Origin: Mytilus trossulus
Taxonomy: Eukaryota > Mollusca > Bivalvia > Mytilida > Mytilidae
Direction of reading: 5' to 3'
Length of the DNA: 64,000 nucleotides
Assembly (NCBI RefSeq): GCF_036588685.1
Contig: NC_086386.1
Coordinates: forward strand, 50,143,878-50,207,877
Shown: positions 40,652-54,874 of the stretch, in pieces
Position numbering within the stretch: the first letter of the stretch is position 1
Layout of the letters: every line of letters begins with the position of its first letter
Translations under genes and position numbers: made by a program
Notes under the pieces: generated by a model
What the model was told of the DNA's origin: nothing
Seen by the model: only the letters and a program-made list of their open reading frames with translations
The model's database searches: none

Positions 40652-41780
40652 GCTTGGATATCTGACATTTGTCCATTTGAGTAAATCAGGAGTAACTTTA
40701 TAAAGAGGTATTCGAACATATTATAGTCAGCCGATACATCAGTTTAAAACATACAATAAAAAAAATCGACTTCGCATCGAGAGCCATTTGCCTCCTTCCA
40801 CTGATTTCATTGAAACACGTTGGTGTATTAAAGACCGGGACACTTTTTCAGGACGATTTGTTGAAAGGGACCAAATAAAGTAGGATAACTCTGTGGATTA
40901 AAAACGTACTATGTACGTTCAGATCGCCATGATGCTTTCACACGGAATATCAATAGTTTACAATTCACTCCTCCGCAATAAATTAAAAAAAATTCAACAA
41001 GAACTTTATTGTTTTTCCCTCTTTCGTCGCTTCAATTTCGTAACTGCCTTTCGTTCATACAACACTGTTTGCTTCTGTTTCGTATTCAGTTACCATTTTT
41101 ACAGTGTACGCGCAAAATTTTAAAATCAAATTTATTCAATTTGGTGCGAGGGAAAAAAATCGACGGCAAAGCAATCATTTGCGTTTGAAATTGATAAAGG
41201 AGGGCGACAAAGGTCGCGAGATTATTTCTTGAATCCGTCCATGCTGCACATGCAGTTTCCGCTTTTTCAATATAGCCAGGCAAATAAAATACGGCATCAC
41301 TTTTCATCAAATGCACGTATTTTCCTCTTATGCAATTTACCCGGTATAGTTGAATTTCATATTATTTCAAATAGAAAAAATAATTTGCCAACCAAAAACT
41401 TGTTTTCATCGTAAAGCAAATTGAATAAGCTTTCAAACTTAATTTATAGTTTTTACTTGTAACAAGCGGATTTTTTGTCATGTTACTTAAATGGAGAGGC
41501 AAAACTTGAAATTTACGGATGACGAGATAATAATTTAAAACAAAACTTACTGATATGAAGTGTAGAAACCAAGTTGTGTGACTGAGAAATTAATTTGCTT
41601 CTTTATATCGTATACTCAAATTGATGAAATACAATGATATGAAACAAAAGAGTGGAAAACCGGTTTGCGATCACAATTTACGCTACTCCTGAACAGTCTC
41701 AGCGTACCAAAGAAAAAGTTTAACAACAGTTTCAAGTTTTAGGATTTATTGGGAACTTCTCTTTACATTTGATATATTAA

Positions 41781-41944
41781 CAGGGGATAGCGCGAACGCA
41801 GTCCCCCACACTAAAAAATTGCGTACCCGAGTTGCCCACATTTGGGGCAATCGCAGGCTTCAGCCTAACCGGAGTGCAATGGAAAGGCCTCGACCTGGGG
41901 AGACCGCCTTTTTGATCACGGTGCTCCCTGTACCAGGTAAGTAT
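41781..41944 (-). ncRNA. U1: U1 snRNA
   Basis: Consensus copy. Confidence 0.95.
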
Positions 41945-43073
41945 GCTTGGATATCTGACATTTGTCCATTTGAGTAAATCAGGAGTAACTTTATAAAGAG
42001 GTATTCGAACATATTATAGTCAGCCGATACATCAGTTTAAAACATACAATAAAAAAAATCGACTTCGCATCGAGAGCCATTTGCCTCCTTCCACTGATTT
42101 CATTGAAACACGTTGGTGTATTAAAGACCGGGACACTTTTTCAGGACGATTTGTTGAAAGGGACCAAATAAAGTAGGATAACTCTGTGGATTAAAAACGT
42201 ACTATGTACGTTCAGATCGCCATGATGCTTTCACACGGAATATCAATAGTTTACAATTCACTCCTCCGCAATAAATTAAAAAAAATTCAACAAGAACTTT
42301 ATTGTTTTTCCCTCTTTCGTCGCTTCAATTTCGTAACTGCCTTTCGTTCATACAACACTGTTTGCTTCTGTTTCGTATTCAGTTACCATTTTTACAGTGT
42401 ACGCGCAAAATTTTAAAATCAAATTTATTCAATTTGGTGCGAGGGAAAAAAATCGACGGCAAAGCAATCATTTGCGTTTGAAATTGATAAAGGAGGGCGA
42501 CAAAGGTCGCGAGATTATTTCTTGAATCCGTCCATGCTGCACATGCAGTTTCCGCTTTTTCAATATAGCCAGGCAAATAAAATACGGCATCACTTTTCAT
42601 CAAATGCACGTATTTTCCTCTTATGCAATTTACCCGGTATAGTTGAATTTCATATTATTTCAAATAGAAAAAATAATTTGCCAACCAAAAACTTGTTTTC
42701 ATCGTAAAGCAAATTGAATAAGCTTTCAAACTTAATTTATAGTTTTTACTTGTAACAAGCGGATTTTTTGTCATGTTACTTAAATGGAGAGGCAAAACTT
42801 GAAATTTACGGATGACGAGATAATAATTTAAAACAAAACTTACTGATATGAAGTGTAGAAACCAAGTTGTGTGACTGAGAAATTAATTTGCTTCTTTATA
42901 TCGTATACTCAAATTGATGAAATACAATGATATGAAACAAAAGAGTGGAAAACCGGTTTGCGATCACAATTTACGCTACTCCTGAACAGTCTCAGCGTAC
43001 CAAAGAAAAAGTTTAACAACAGTTTCAAGTTTTAGGATTTATTGGGAACTTCTCTTTACATTTGATATATTAA

Positions 43074-43237
43074 CAGGGGATAGCGCGAACGCAGTCCCCC
43101 ACACTAAAAAATTGCGTACCCGAGTTGCCCACATTTGGGGCAATCGCAGGCTTCAGCCTAACCGGAGTGCAATGGAAAGGCCTCGACCTGGGGAGACCGC
43201 CTTTTTGATCACGGTGCTCCCTGTACCAGGTAAGTAT
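43074..43237 (-). ncRNA. U1: U1 snRNA
   Basis: Consensus copy. Confidence 0.95.
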
Positions 43238-44366
43238 GCTTGGATATCTGACATTTGTCCATTTGAGTAAATCAGGAGTAACTTTATAAAGAGGTATTCG
43301 AACATATTATAGTCAGCCGATACATCAGTTTAAAACATACAATAAAAAAAATCGACTTCGCATCGAGAGCCATTTGCCTCCTTCCACTGATTTCATTGAA
43401 ACACGTTGGTGTATTAAAGACCGGGACACTTTTTCAGGACGATTTGTTGAAAGGGACCAAATAAAGTAGGATAACTCTGTGGATTAAAAACGTACTATGT
43501 ACGTTCAGATCGCCATGATGCTTTCACACGGAATATCAATAGTTTACAATTCACTCCTCCGCAATAAATTAAAAAAAATTCAACAAGAACTTTATTGTTT
43601 TTCCCTCTTTCGTCGCTTCAATTTCGTAACTGCCTTTCGTTCATACAACACTGTTTGCTTCTGTTTCGTATTCAGTTACCATTTTTACAGTGTACGCGCA
43701 AAATTTTAAAATCAAATTTATTCAATTTGGTGCGAGGGAAAAAAATCGACGGCAAAGCAATCATTTGCGTTTGAAATTGATAAAGGAGGGCGACAAAGGT
43801 CGCGAGATTATTTCTTGAATCCGTCCATGCTGCACATGCAGTTTCCGCTTTTTCAATATAGCCAGGCAAATAAAATACGGCATCACTTTTCATCAAATGC
43901 ACGTATTTTCCTCTTATGCAATTTACCCGGTATAGTTGAATTTCATATTATTTCAAATAGAAAAAATAATTTGCCAACCAAAAACTTGTTTTCATCGTAA
44001 AGCAAATTGAATAAGCTTTCAAACTTAATTTATAGTTTTTACTTGTAACAAGCGGATTTTTTGTCATGTTACTTAAATGGAGAGGCAAAACTTGAAATTT
44101 ACGGATGACGAGATAATAATTTAAAACAAAACTTACTGATATGAAGTGTAGAAACCAAGTTGTGTGACTGAGAAATTAATTTGCTTCTTTATATCGTATA
44201 CTCAAATTGATGAAATACAATGATATGAAACAAAAGAGTGGAAAACCGGTTTGCGATCACAATTTACGCTACTCCTGAACAGTCTCAGCGTACCAAAGAA
44301 AAAGTTTAACAACAGTTTCAAGTTTTAGGATTTATTGGGAACTTCTCTTTACATTTGATATATTAA

Positions 44367-44530
44367 AAGGGGATAGCGCGAACGCAGTCCCCCACACTAA
44401 AAAATTGCGTACCCGAGTTGCCCACATTTGGGGCAATCGCAGGCTTCAGCCTAACCGGAGTGCAATGGAAAGGCCTCGACCTGGGGAGACCGCCTTTTTG
44501 ATCACGGTGCTCCCTGTACCAGGTAAGTAT
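44367..44530 (-). ncRNA. U1: U1 snRNA, last nucleotide variant (G164 to T)
   Basis: Plus-strand position 44367 is A instead of C, so the gene ends CCCCTT instead of CCCCTG. The final G lies at the foot of stem-loop IV and next to the 3' processing point. The effect on function is probably small. The rest matches the consensus. Confidence 0.93.
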
Positions 44531-45659
44531 GCTTGGATATCTGACATTTGTCCATTTGAGTAAATCAGGAGTAACTTTATAAAGAGGTATTCGAACATAT
44601 TATAGTCAGCCGATACATCAGTTTAAAACATACAATAAAAAAAATCGACTTCGCATCGAGAGCCATTTGCCTCCTTCCACTGATTTCATTGAAACACGTT
44701 GGTGTATTAAAGACCGGGACACTTTTTCAGGACGATTTGTTGAAAGGGACCAAATAAAGTAGGATAACTCTGTGGATTAAAAACGTACTATGTACGTTCA
44801 GATCGCCATGATGCTTTCACACGGAATATCAATAGTTTACAATTCACTCCTCCGCAATAAATTAAAAAAAATTCAACAAGAACTTTATTGTTTTTCCCTC
44901 TTTCGTCGCTTCAATTTCGTAACTGCCTTTCGTTCATACAACACTGTTTGCTTCTGTTTCGTATTCAGTTACCATTTTTACAGTGTACGCGCAAAATTTT
45001 AAAATCAAATTTATTCAATTTGGTGCGAGGGAAAAAAATCGACGGCAAAGCAATCATTTGCGTTTGAAATTGATAAAGGAGGGCGACAAAGGTCGCGAGA
45101 TTATTTCTTGAATCCGTCCATGCTGCACATGCAGTTTCCGCTTTTTCAATATAGCCAGGCAAATAAAATACGGCATCACTTTTCATCAAATGCACGTATT
45201 TTCCTCTTATGCAATTTACCCGGTATAGTTGAATTTCATATTATTTCAAATAGAAAAAATAATTTGCCAACCAAAAACTTGTTTTCATCGTAAAGCAAAT
45301 TGAATAAGCTTTCAAACTTAATTTATAGTTTTTACTTGTAACAAGCGGATTTTTTGTCATGTTACTTAAATGGAGAGGCAAAACTTGAAATTTACGGATG
45401 ACGAGATAATAATTTAAAACAAAACTTACTGATATGAAGTGTAGAAACCAAGTTGTGTGACTGAGAAATTAATTTGCTTCTTTATATCGTATACTCAAAT
45501 TGATGAAATACAATGATATGAAACAAAAGAGTGGAAAACCGGTTTGCGATCACAATTTACGCTACTCCTGAACAGTCTCAGCGTACCAAAGAAAAAGTTT
45601 AACAACAGTTTCAAGTTTTAGGATTTATTGGGAACTTCTCTTTACATTTGATATATTAA

Positions 45660-45823
45660 CAGGGGATAGCGCGAACGCAGTCCCCCACACTAAAAAATTG
45701 CGTACCCGAGTTGCCCACATTTGGGGCAATCGCAGGCTTCAGCCTAACCGGAGTGCAATGGAAAGGCCTCGACCTGGGGAGACCGCCTTTTTGATCACGG
45801 TGCTCCCTGTACCAGGTAAGTAT
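45660..45823 (-). ncRNA. U1: U1 snRNA
   Basis: Consensus copy. Confidence 0.95.
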
Positions 45824-46952
45824 GCTTGGATATCTGACATTTGTCCATTTGAGTAAATCAGGAGTAACTTTATAAAGAGGTATTCGAACATATTATAGTC
45901 AGCCGATACATCAGTTTAAAACATACAATAAAAAAAATCGACTTCGCATCGAGAGCCATTTGCCTCCTTCCACTGATTTCATTGAAACACGTTGGTGTAT
46001 TAAAGACCGGGACACTTTTTCAGGACGATTTGTTGAAAGGGACCAAATAAAGTAGGATAACTCTGTGGATTAAAAACGTACTATGTACGTTCAGATCGCC
46101 ATGATGCTTTCACACGGAATATCAATAGTTTACAATTCACTCCTCCGCAATAAATTAAAAAAAATTCAACAAGAACTTTATTGTTTTTCCCTCTTTCGTC
46201 GCTTCAATTTCGTAACTGCCTTTCGTTCATACAACACTGTTTGCTTCTGTTTCGTATTCAGTTACCATTTTTACAGTGTACGCGCAAAATTTTAAAATCA
46301 AATTTATTCAATTTGGTGCGAGGGAAAAAAATCGACGGCAAAGCAATCATTTGCGTTTGAAATTGATAAAGGAGGGCGACAAAGGTCGCGAGATTATTTC
46401 TTGAATCCGTCCATGCTGCACATGCAGTTTCCGCTTTTTCAATATAGCCAGGCAAATAAAATACGGCATCACTTTTCATCAAATGCACGTATTTTCCTCT
46501 TATGCAATTTACCCGGTATAGTTGAATTTCATATTATTTCAAATAGAAAAAATAATTTGCCAACCAAAAACTTGTTTTCATCGTAAAGCAAATTGAATAA
46601 GCTTTCAAACTTAATTTATAGTTTTTACTTGTAACAAGCGGATTTTTTGTCATGTTACTTAAATGGAGAGGCAAAACTTGAAATTTACGGATGACGAGAT
46701 AATAATTTAAAACAAAACTTACTGATATGAAGTGTAGAAACCAAGTTGTGTGACTGAGAAATTAATTTGCTTCTTTATATCGTATACTCAAATTGATGAA
46801 ATACAATGATATGAAACAAAAGAGTGGAAAACCGGTTTGCGATCACAATTTACGCTACTCCTGAACAGTCTCAGCGTACCAAAGAAAAAGTTTAACAACA
46901 GTTTCAAGTTTTAGGATTTATTGGGAACTTCTCTTTACATTTGATATATTAA

Positions 46953-47116
46953 CAGGGGATAGCGCGAACGCAGTCCCCCACACTAAAAAATTGCGTACCC
47001 GAGTTGCCCACATTTGGGGCAATCGCAGGCTTCAGCCTAACCGGAGTGCAATGGAAAGGCCTCGACCTGGGGAGACCGCCTTTTTGATCACGGTGCTCCC
47101 TGTACCAGGTAAGTAT
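46953..47116 (-). ncRNA. U1: U1 snRNA
   Basis: Consensus copy. Confidence 0.95.
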
Positions 47117-48245
47117 GCTTGGATATCTGACATTTGTCCATTTGAGTAAATCAGGAGTAACTTTATAAAGAGGTATTCGAACATATTATAGTCAGCCGAT
47201 ACATCAGTTTAAAACATACAATAAAAAAAATCGACTTCGCATCGAGAGCCATTTGCCTCCTTCCACTGATTTCATTGAAACACGTTGGTGTATTAAAGAC
47301 CGGGACACTTTTTCAGGACGATTTGTTGAAAGGGACCAAATAAAGTAGGATAACTCTGTGGATTAAAAACGTACTATGTACGTTCAGATCGCCATGATGC
47401 TTTCACACGGAATATCAATAGTTTACAATTCACTCCTCCGCAATAAATTAAAAAAAATTCAACAAGAACTTTATTGTTTTTCCCTCTTTCGTCGCTTCAA
47501 TTTCGTAACTGCCTTTCGTTCATACAACACTGTTTGCTTCTGTTTCGTATTCAGTTACCATTTTTACAGTGTACGCGCAAAATTTTAAAATCAAATTTAT
47601 TCAATTTGGTGCGAGGGAAAAAAATCGACGGCAAAGCAATCATTTGCGTTTGAAATTGATAAAGGAGGGCGACAAAGGTCGCGAGATTATTTCTTGAATC
47701 CGTCCATGCTGCACATGCAGTTTCCGCTTTTTCAATATAGCCAGGCAAATAAAATACGGCATCACTTTTCATCAAATGCACGTATTTTCCTCTTATGCAA
47801 TTTACCCGGTATAGTTGAATTTCATATTATTTCAAATAGAAAAAATAATTTGCCAACCAAAAACTTGTTTTCATCGTAAAGCAAATTGAATAAGCTTTCA
47901 AACTTAATTTATAGTTTTTACTTGTAACAAGCGGATTTTTTGTCATGTTACTTAAATGGAGAGGCAAAACTTGAAATTTACGGATGACGAGATAATAATT
48001 TAAAACAAAACTTACTGATATGAAGTGTAGAAACCAAGTTGTGTGACTGAGAAATTAATTTGCTTCTTTATATCGTATACTCAAATTGATGAAATACAAT
48101 GATATGAAACAAAAGAGTGGAAAACCGGTTTGCGATCACAATTTACGCTACTCCTGAACAGTCTCAGCGTACCAAAGAAAAAGTTTAACAACAGTTTCAA
48201 GTTTTAGGATTTATTGGGAACTTCTCTTTACATTTGATATATTAA

Positions 48246-48409
48246 CAGGGGATAGCGCGAACGCAGTCCCCCACACTAAAAAATTGCGTACCCGAGTTGC
48301 CCACATTTGGGGCAATCGCAGGCTTCAGCCTAACCGGAGTGCAATGGAAAGGCCTCGACCTGGGGAGACCGCCTTTTTGATCACGGTGCTCCCTGTACCA
48401 GGTAAGTAT
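48246..48409 (-). ncRNA. U1: U1 snRNA
   Basis: Consensus copy. Confidence 0.95.
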
Positions 48410-49538
48410 GCTTGGATATCTGACATTTGTCCATTTGAGTAAATCAGGAGTAACTTTATAAAGAGGTATTCGAACATATTATAGTCAGCCGATACATCAG
48501 TTTAAAACATACAATAAAAAAAATCGACTTCGCATCGAGAGCCATTTGCCTCCTTCCACTGATTTCATTGAAACACGTTGGTGTATTAAAGACCGGGACA
48601 CTTTTTCAGGACGATTTGTTGAAAGGGACCAAATAAAGTAGGATAACTCTGTGGATTAAAAACGTACTATGTACGTTCAGATCGCCATGATGCTTTCACA
48701 CGGAATATCAATAGTTTACAATTCACTCCTCCGCAATAAATTAAAAAAAATTCAACAAGAACTTTATTGTTTTTCCCTCTTTCGTCGCTTCAATTTCGTA
48801 ACTGCCTTTCGTTCATACAACACTGTTTGCTTCTGTTTCGTATTCAGTTACCATTTTTACAGTGTACGCGCAAAATTTTAAAATCAAATTTATTCAATTT
48901 GGTGCGAGGGAAAAAAATCGACGGCAAAGCAATCATTTGCGTTTGAAATTGATAAAGGAGGGCGACAAAGGTCGCGAGATTATTTCTTGAATCCGTCCAT
49001 GCTGCACATGCAGTTTCCGCTTTTTCAATATAGCCAGGCAAATAAAATACGGCATCACTTTTCATCAAATGCACGTATTTTCCTCTTATGCAATTTACCC
49101 GGTATAGTTGAATTTCATATTATTTCAAATAGAAAAAATAATTTGCCAACCAAAAACTTGTTTTCATCGTAAAGCAAATTGAATAAGCTTTCAAACTTAA
49201 TTTATAGTTTTTACTTGTAACAAGCGGATTTTTTGTCATGTTACTTAAATGGAGAGGCAAAACTTGAAATTTACGGATGACGAGATAATAATTTAAAACA
49301 AAACTTACTGATATGAAGTGTAGAAACCAAGTTGTGTGACTGAGAAATTAATTTGCTTCTTTATATCGTATACTCAAATTGATGAAATACAATGATATGA
49401 AACAAAAGAGTGGAAAACCGGTTTGCGATCACAATTTACGCTACTCCTGAACAGTCTCAGCGTACCAAAGAAAAAGTTTAACAACAGTTTCAAGTTTTAG
49501 GATTTATTGGGAACTTCTCTTTACATTTGATATATTAA

Positions 49539-49702
49539 CAGGGGATAGCGCGAACGCAGTCCCCCACACTAAAAAATTGCGTACCCGAGTTGCCCACATT
49601 TGGGGCAATCGCAGGCTTCAGCCTAACCGGAGTGCAATGGAAAGGCCTCGACCTGGGGAGACCGCCTTTTTGATCACGGTGCTCCCTGTACCAGGTAAGT
49701 AT
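49539..49702 (-). ncRNA. U1: U1 snRNA
   Basis: Consensus copy. Confidence 0.95.
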
Positions 49703-50831
49703 GCTTGGATATCTGACATTTGTCCATTTGAGTAAATCAGGAGTAACTTTATAAAGAGGTATTCGAACATATTATAGTCAGCCGATACATCAGTTTAAAA
49801 CATACAATAAAAAAAATCGACTTCGCATCGAGAGCCATTTGCCTCCTTCCACTGATTTCATTGAAACACGTTGGTGTATTAAAGACCGGGACACTTTTTC
49901 AGGACGATTTGTTGAAAGGGACCAAATAAAGTAGGATAACTCTGTGGATTAAAAACGTACTATGTACGTTCAGATCGCCATGATGCTTTCACACGGAATA
50001 TCAATAGTTTACAATTCACTCCTCCGCAATAAATTAAAAAAAATTCAACAAGAACTTTATTGTTTTTCCCTCTTTCGTCGCTTCAATTTCGTAACTGCCT
50101 TTCGTTCATACAACACTGTTTGCTTCTGTTTCGTATTCAGTTACCATTTTTACAGTGTACGCGCAAAATTTTAAAATCAAATTTATTCAATTTGGTGCGA
50201 GGGAAAAAAATCGACGGCAAAGCAATCATTTGCGTTTGAAATTGATAAAGGAGGGCGACAAAGGTCGCGAGATTATTTCTTGAATCCGTCCATGCTGCAC
50301 ATGCAGTTTCCGCTTTTTCAATATAGCCAGGCAAATAAAATACGGCATCACTTTTCATCAAATGCACGTATTTTCCTCTTATGCAATTTACCCGGTATAG
50401 TTGAATTTCATATTATTTCAAATAGAAAAAATAATTTGCCAACCAAAAACTTGTTTTCATCGTAAAGCAAATTGAATAAGCTTTCAAACTTAATTTATAG
50501 TTTTTACTTGTAACAAGCGGATTTTTTGTCATGTTACTTAAATGGAGAGGCAAAACTTGAAATTTACGGATGACGAGATAATAATTTAAAACAAAACTTA
50601 CTGATATGAAGTGTAGAAACCAAGTTGTGTGACTGAGAAATTAATTTGCTTCTTTATATCGTATACTCAAATTGATGAAATACAATGATATGAAACAAAA
50701 GAGTGGAAAACCGGTTTGCGATCACAATTTACGCTACTCCTGAACAGTCTCAGCGTACCAAAGAAAAAGTTTAACAACAGTTTCAAGTTTTAGGATTTAT
50801 TGGGAACTTCTCTTTACATTTGATATATTAA

Positions 50832-50995
50832 CAGGGGATAGCGCGAACGCAGTCCCCCACACTAAAAAATTGCGTACCCGAGTTGCCCACATTTGGGGCA
50901 ATCGCAGGCTTCAGCCTAACCGGAGTGCAATGGAAAGGCCTCGACCTGGGGAGACCGCCTTTTTGATCACGGTGCTCCCTGTACCAGGTAAGTAT
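50832..50995 (-). ncRNA. U1: U1 snRNA
   Basis: Consensus copy. Confidence 0.95.
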
Positions 50996-52124
50996 GCTTG
51001 GATATCTGACATTTGTCCATTTGAGTAAATCAGGAGTAACTTTATAAAGAGGTATTCGAACATATTATAGTCAGCCGATACATCAGTTTAAAACATACAA
51101 TAAAAAAAATCGACTTCGCATCGAGAGCCATTTGCCTCCTTCCACTGATTTCATTGAAACACGTTGGTGTATTAAAGACCGGGACACTTTTTCAGGACGA
51201 TTTGTTGAAAGGGACCAAATAAAGTAGGATAACTCTGTGGATTAAAAACGTACTATGTACGTTCAGATCGCCATGATGCTTTCACACGGAATATCAATAG
51301 TTTACAATTCACTCCTCCGCAATAAATTAAAAAAAATTCAACAAGAACTTTATTGTTTTTCCCTCTTTCGTCGCTTCAATTTCGTAACTGCCTTTCGTTC
51401 ATACAACACTGTTTGCTTCTGTTTCGTATTCAGTTACCATTTTTACAGTGTACGCGCAAAATTTTAAAATCAAATTTATTCAATTTGGTGCGAGGGAAAA
51501 AAATCGACGGCAAAGCAATCATTTGCGTTTGAAATTGATAAAGGAGGGCGACAAAGGTCGCGAGATTATTTCTTGAATCCGTCCATGCTGCACATGCAGT
51601 TTCCGCTTTTTCAATATAGCCAGGCAAATAAAATACGGCATCACTTTTCATCAAATGCACGTATTTTCCTCTTATGCAATTTACCCGGTATAGTTGAATT
51701 TCATATTATTTCAAATAGAAAAAATAATTTGCCAACCAAAAACTTGTTTTCATCGTAAAGCAAATTGAATAAGCTTTCAAACTTAATTTATAGTTTTTAC
51801 TTGTAACAAGCGGATTTTTTGTCATGTTACTTAAATGGAGAGGCAAAACTTGAAATTTACGGATGACGAGATAATAATTTAAAACAAAACTTACTGATAT
51901 GAAGTGTAGAAACCAAGTTGTGTGACTGAGAAATTAATTTGCTTCTTTATATCGTATACTCAAATTGATGAAATACAATGATATGAAACAAAAGAGTGGA
52001 AAACCGGTTTGCGATCACAATTTACGCTACTCCTGAACAGTCTCAGCGTACCAAAGAAAAAGTTTAACAACAGTTTCAAGTTTTAGGATTTATTGGGAAC
52101 TTCTCTTTACATTTGATATATTAA

Positions 52125-52288
52125 CAGGGGATAGCGCGAACGCAGTCCCCCACACTAAAAAATTGCGTACCCGAGTTGCCCACATTTGGGGCAATCGCAG
52201 GCTTCAGCCTAACCGGAGTGCAATGGAAAGGCCTCGACCTGGGGAGACCGCCTTTTTGATCACGGTGCTCCCTGTACCAGGTAAGTAT
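52125..52288 (-). ncRNA. U1: U1 snRNA
   Basis: Consensus copy. Confidence 0.95.
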
Positions 52289-53417
52289 GCTTGGATATCT
52301 GACATTTGTCCATTTGAGTAAATCAGGAGTAACTTTATAAAGAGGTATTCGAACATATTATAGTCAGCCGATACATCAGTTTAAAACATACAATAAAAAA
52401 AATCGACTTCGCATCGAGAGCCATTTGCCTCCTTCCACTGATTTCATTGAAACACGTTGGTGTATTAAAGACCGGGACACTTTTTCAGGACGATTTGTTG
52501 AAAGGGACCAAATAAAGTAGGATAACTCTGTGGATTAAAAACGTACTATGTACGTTCAGATCGCCATGATGCTTTCACACGGAATATCAATAGTTTACAA
52601 TTCACTCCTCCGCAATAAATTAAAAAAAATTCAACAAGAACTTTATTGTTTTTCCCTCTTTCGTCGCTTCAATTTCGTAACTGCCTTTCGTTCATACAAC
52701 ACTGTTTGCTTCTGTTTCGTATTCAGTTACCATTTTTACAGTGTACGCGCAAAATTTTAAAATCAAATTTATTCAATTTGGTGCGAGGGAAAAAAATCGA
52801 CGGCAAAGCAATCATTTGCGTTTGAAATTGATAAAGGAGGGCGACAAAGGTCGCGAGATTATTTCTTGAATCCGTCCATGCTGCACATGCAGTTTCCGCT
52901 TTTTCAATATAGCCAGGCAAATAAAATACGGCATCACTTTTCATCAAATGCACGTATTTTCCTCTTATGCAATTTACCCGGTATAGTTGAATTTCATATT
53001 ATTTCAAATAGAAAAAATAATTTGCCAACCAAAAACTTGTTTTCATCGTAAAGCAAATTGAATAAGCTTTCAAACTTAATTTATAGTTTTTACTTGTAAC
53101 AAGCGGATTTTTTGTCATGTTACTTAAATGGAGAGGCAAAACTTGAAATTTACGGATGACGAGATAATAATTTAAAACAAAACTTACTGATATGAAGTGT
53201 AGAAACCAAGTTGTGTGACTGAGAAATTAATTTGCTTCTTTATATCGTATACTCAAATTGATGAAATACAATGATATGAAACAAAAGAGTGGAAAACCGG
53301 TTTGCGATCACAATTTACGCTACTCCTGAACAGTCTCAGCGTACCAAAGAAAAAGTTTAACAACAGTTTCAAGTTTTAGGATTTATTGGGAACTTCTCTT
53401 TACATTTGATATATTAA

Positions 53418-53581
53418 CAGGGGATAGCGCGAACGCAGTCCCCCACACTAAAAAATTGCGTACCCGAGTTGCCCACATTTGGGGCAATCGCAGGCTTCAG
53501 CCTAACCGGAGTGCAATGGAAAGGCCTCGACCTGGGGAGACCGCCTTTTTGATCACGGTGCTCCCTGTACCAGGTAAGTAT
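53418..53581 (-). ncRNA. U1: U1 snRNA
   Basis: Consensus copy. Confidence 0.95.
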
Positions 53582-54710
53582 GCTTGGATATCTGACATTT
53601 GTCCATTTGAGTAAATCAGGAGTAACTTTATAAAGAGGTATTCGAACATATTATAGTCAGCCGATACATCAGTTTAAAACATACAATAAAAAAAATCGAC
53701 TTCGCATCGAGAGCCATTTGCCTCCTTCCACTGATTTCATTGAAACACGTTGGTGTATTAAAGACCGGGACACTTTTTCAGGACGATTTGTTGAAAGGGA
53801 CCAAATAAAGTAGGATAACTCTGTGGATTAAAAACGTACTATGTACGTTCAGATCGCCATGATGCTTTCACACGGAATATCAATAGTTTACAATTCACTC
53901 CTCCGCAATAAATTAAAAAAAATTCAACAAGAACTTTATTGTTTTTCCCTCTTTCGTCGCTTCAATTTCGTAACTGCCTTTCGTTCATACAACACTGTTT
54001 GCTTCTGTTTCGTATTCAGTTACCATTTTTACAGTGTACGCGCAAAATTTTAAAATCAAATTTATTCAATTTGGTGCGAGGGAAAAAAATCGACGGCAAA
54101 GCAATCATTTGCGTTTGAAATTGATAAAGGAGGGCGACAAAGGTCGCGAGATTATTTCTTGAATCCGTCCATGCTGCACATGCAGTTTCCGCTTTTTCAA
54201 TATAGCCAGGCAAATAAAATACGGCATCACTTTTCATCAAATGCACGTATTTTCCTCTTATGCAATTTACCCGGTATAGTTGAATTTCATATTATTTCAA
54301 ATAGAAAAAATAATTTGCCAACCAAAAACTTGTTTTCATCGTAAAGCAAATTGAATAAGCTTTCAAACTTAATTTATAGTTTTTACTTGTAACAAGCGGA
54401 TTTTTTGTCATGTTACTTAAATGGAGAGGCAAAACTTGAAATTTACGGATGACGAGATAATAATTTAAAACAAAACTTACTGATATGAAGTGTAGAAACC
54501 AAGTTGTGTGACTGAGAAATTAATTTGCTTCTTTATATCGTATACTCAAATTGATGAAATACAATGATATGAAACAAAAGAGTGGAAAACCGGTTTGCGA
54601 TCACAATTTACGCTACTCCTGAACAGTCTCAGCGTACCAAAGAAAAAGTTTAACAACAGTTTCAAGTTTTAGGATTTATTGGGAACTTCTCTTTACATTT
54701 GATATATTAA

Positions 54711-54874
54711 CAGGGGATAGCGCGAACGCAGTCCCCCACACTAAAAAATTGCGTACCCGAGTTGCCCACATTTGGGGCAATCGCAGGCTTCAGCCTAACC
54801 GGAGTGCAATGGAAAGGCCTCGACCTGGGGAGACCGCCTTTTTGATCACGGTGCTCCCTGTACCAGGTAAGTAT
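54711..54874 (-). ncRNA. U1: U1 snRNA
   Basis: Consensus copy, the last intact one before the retroelement-split gene. Confidence 0.95.
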
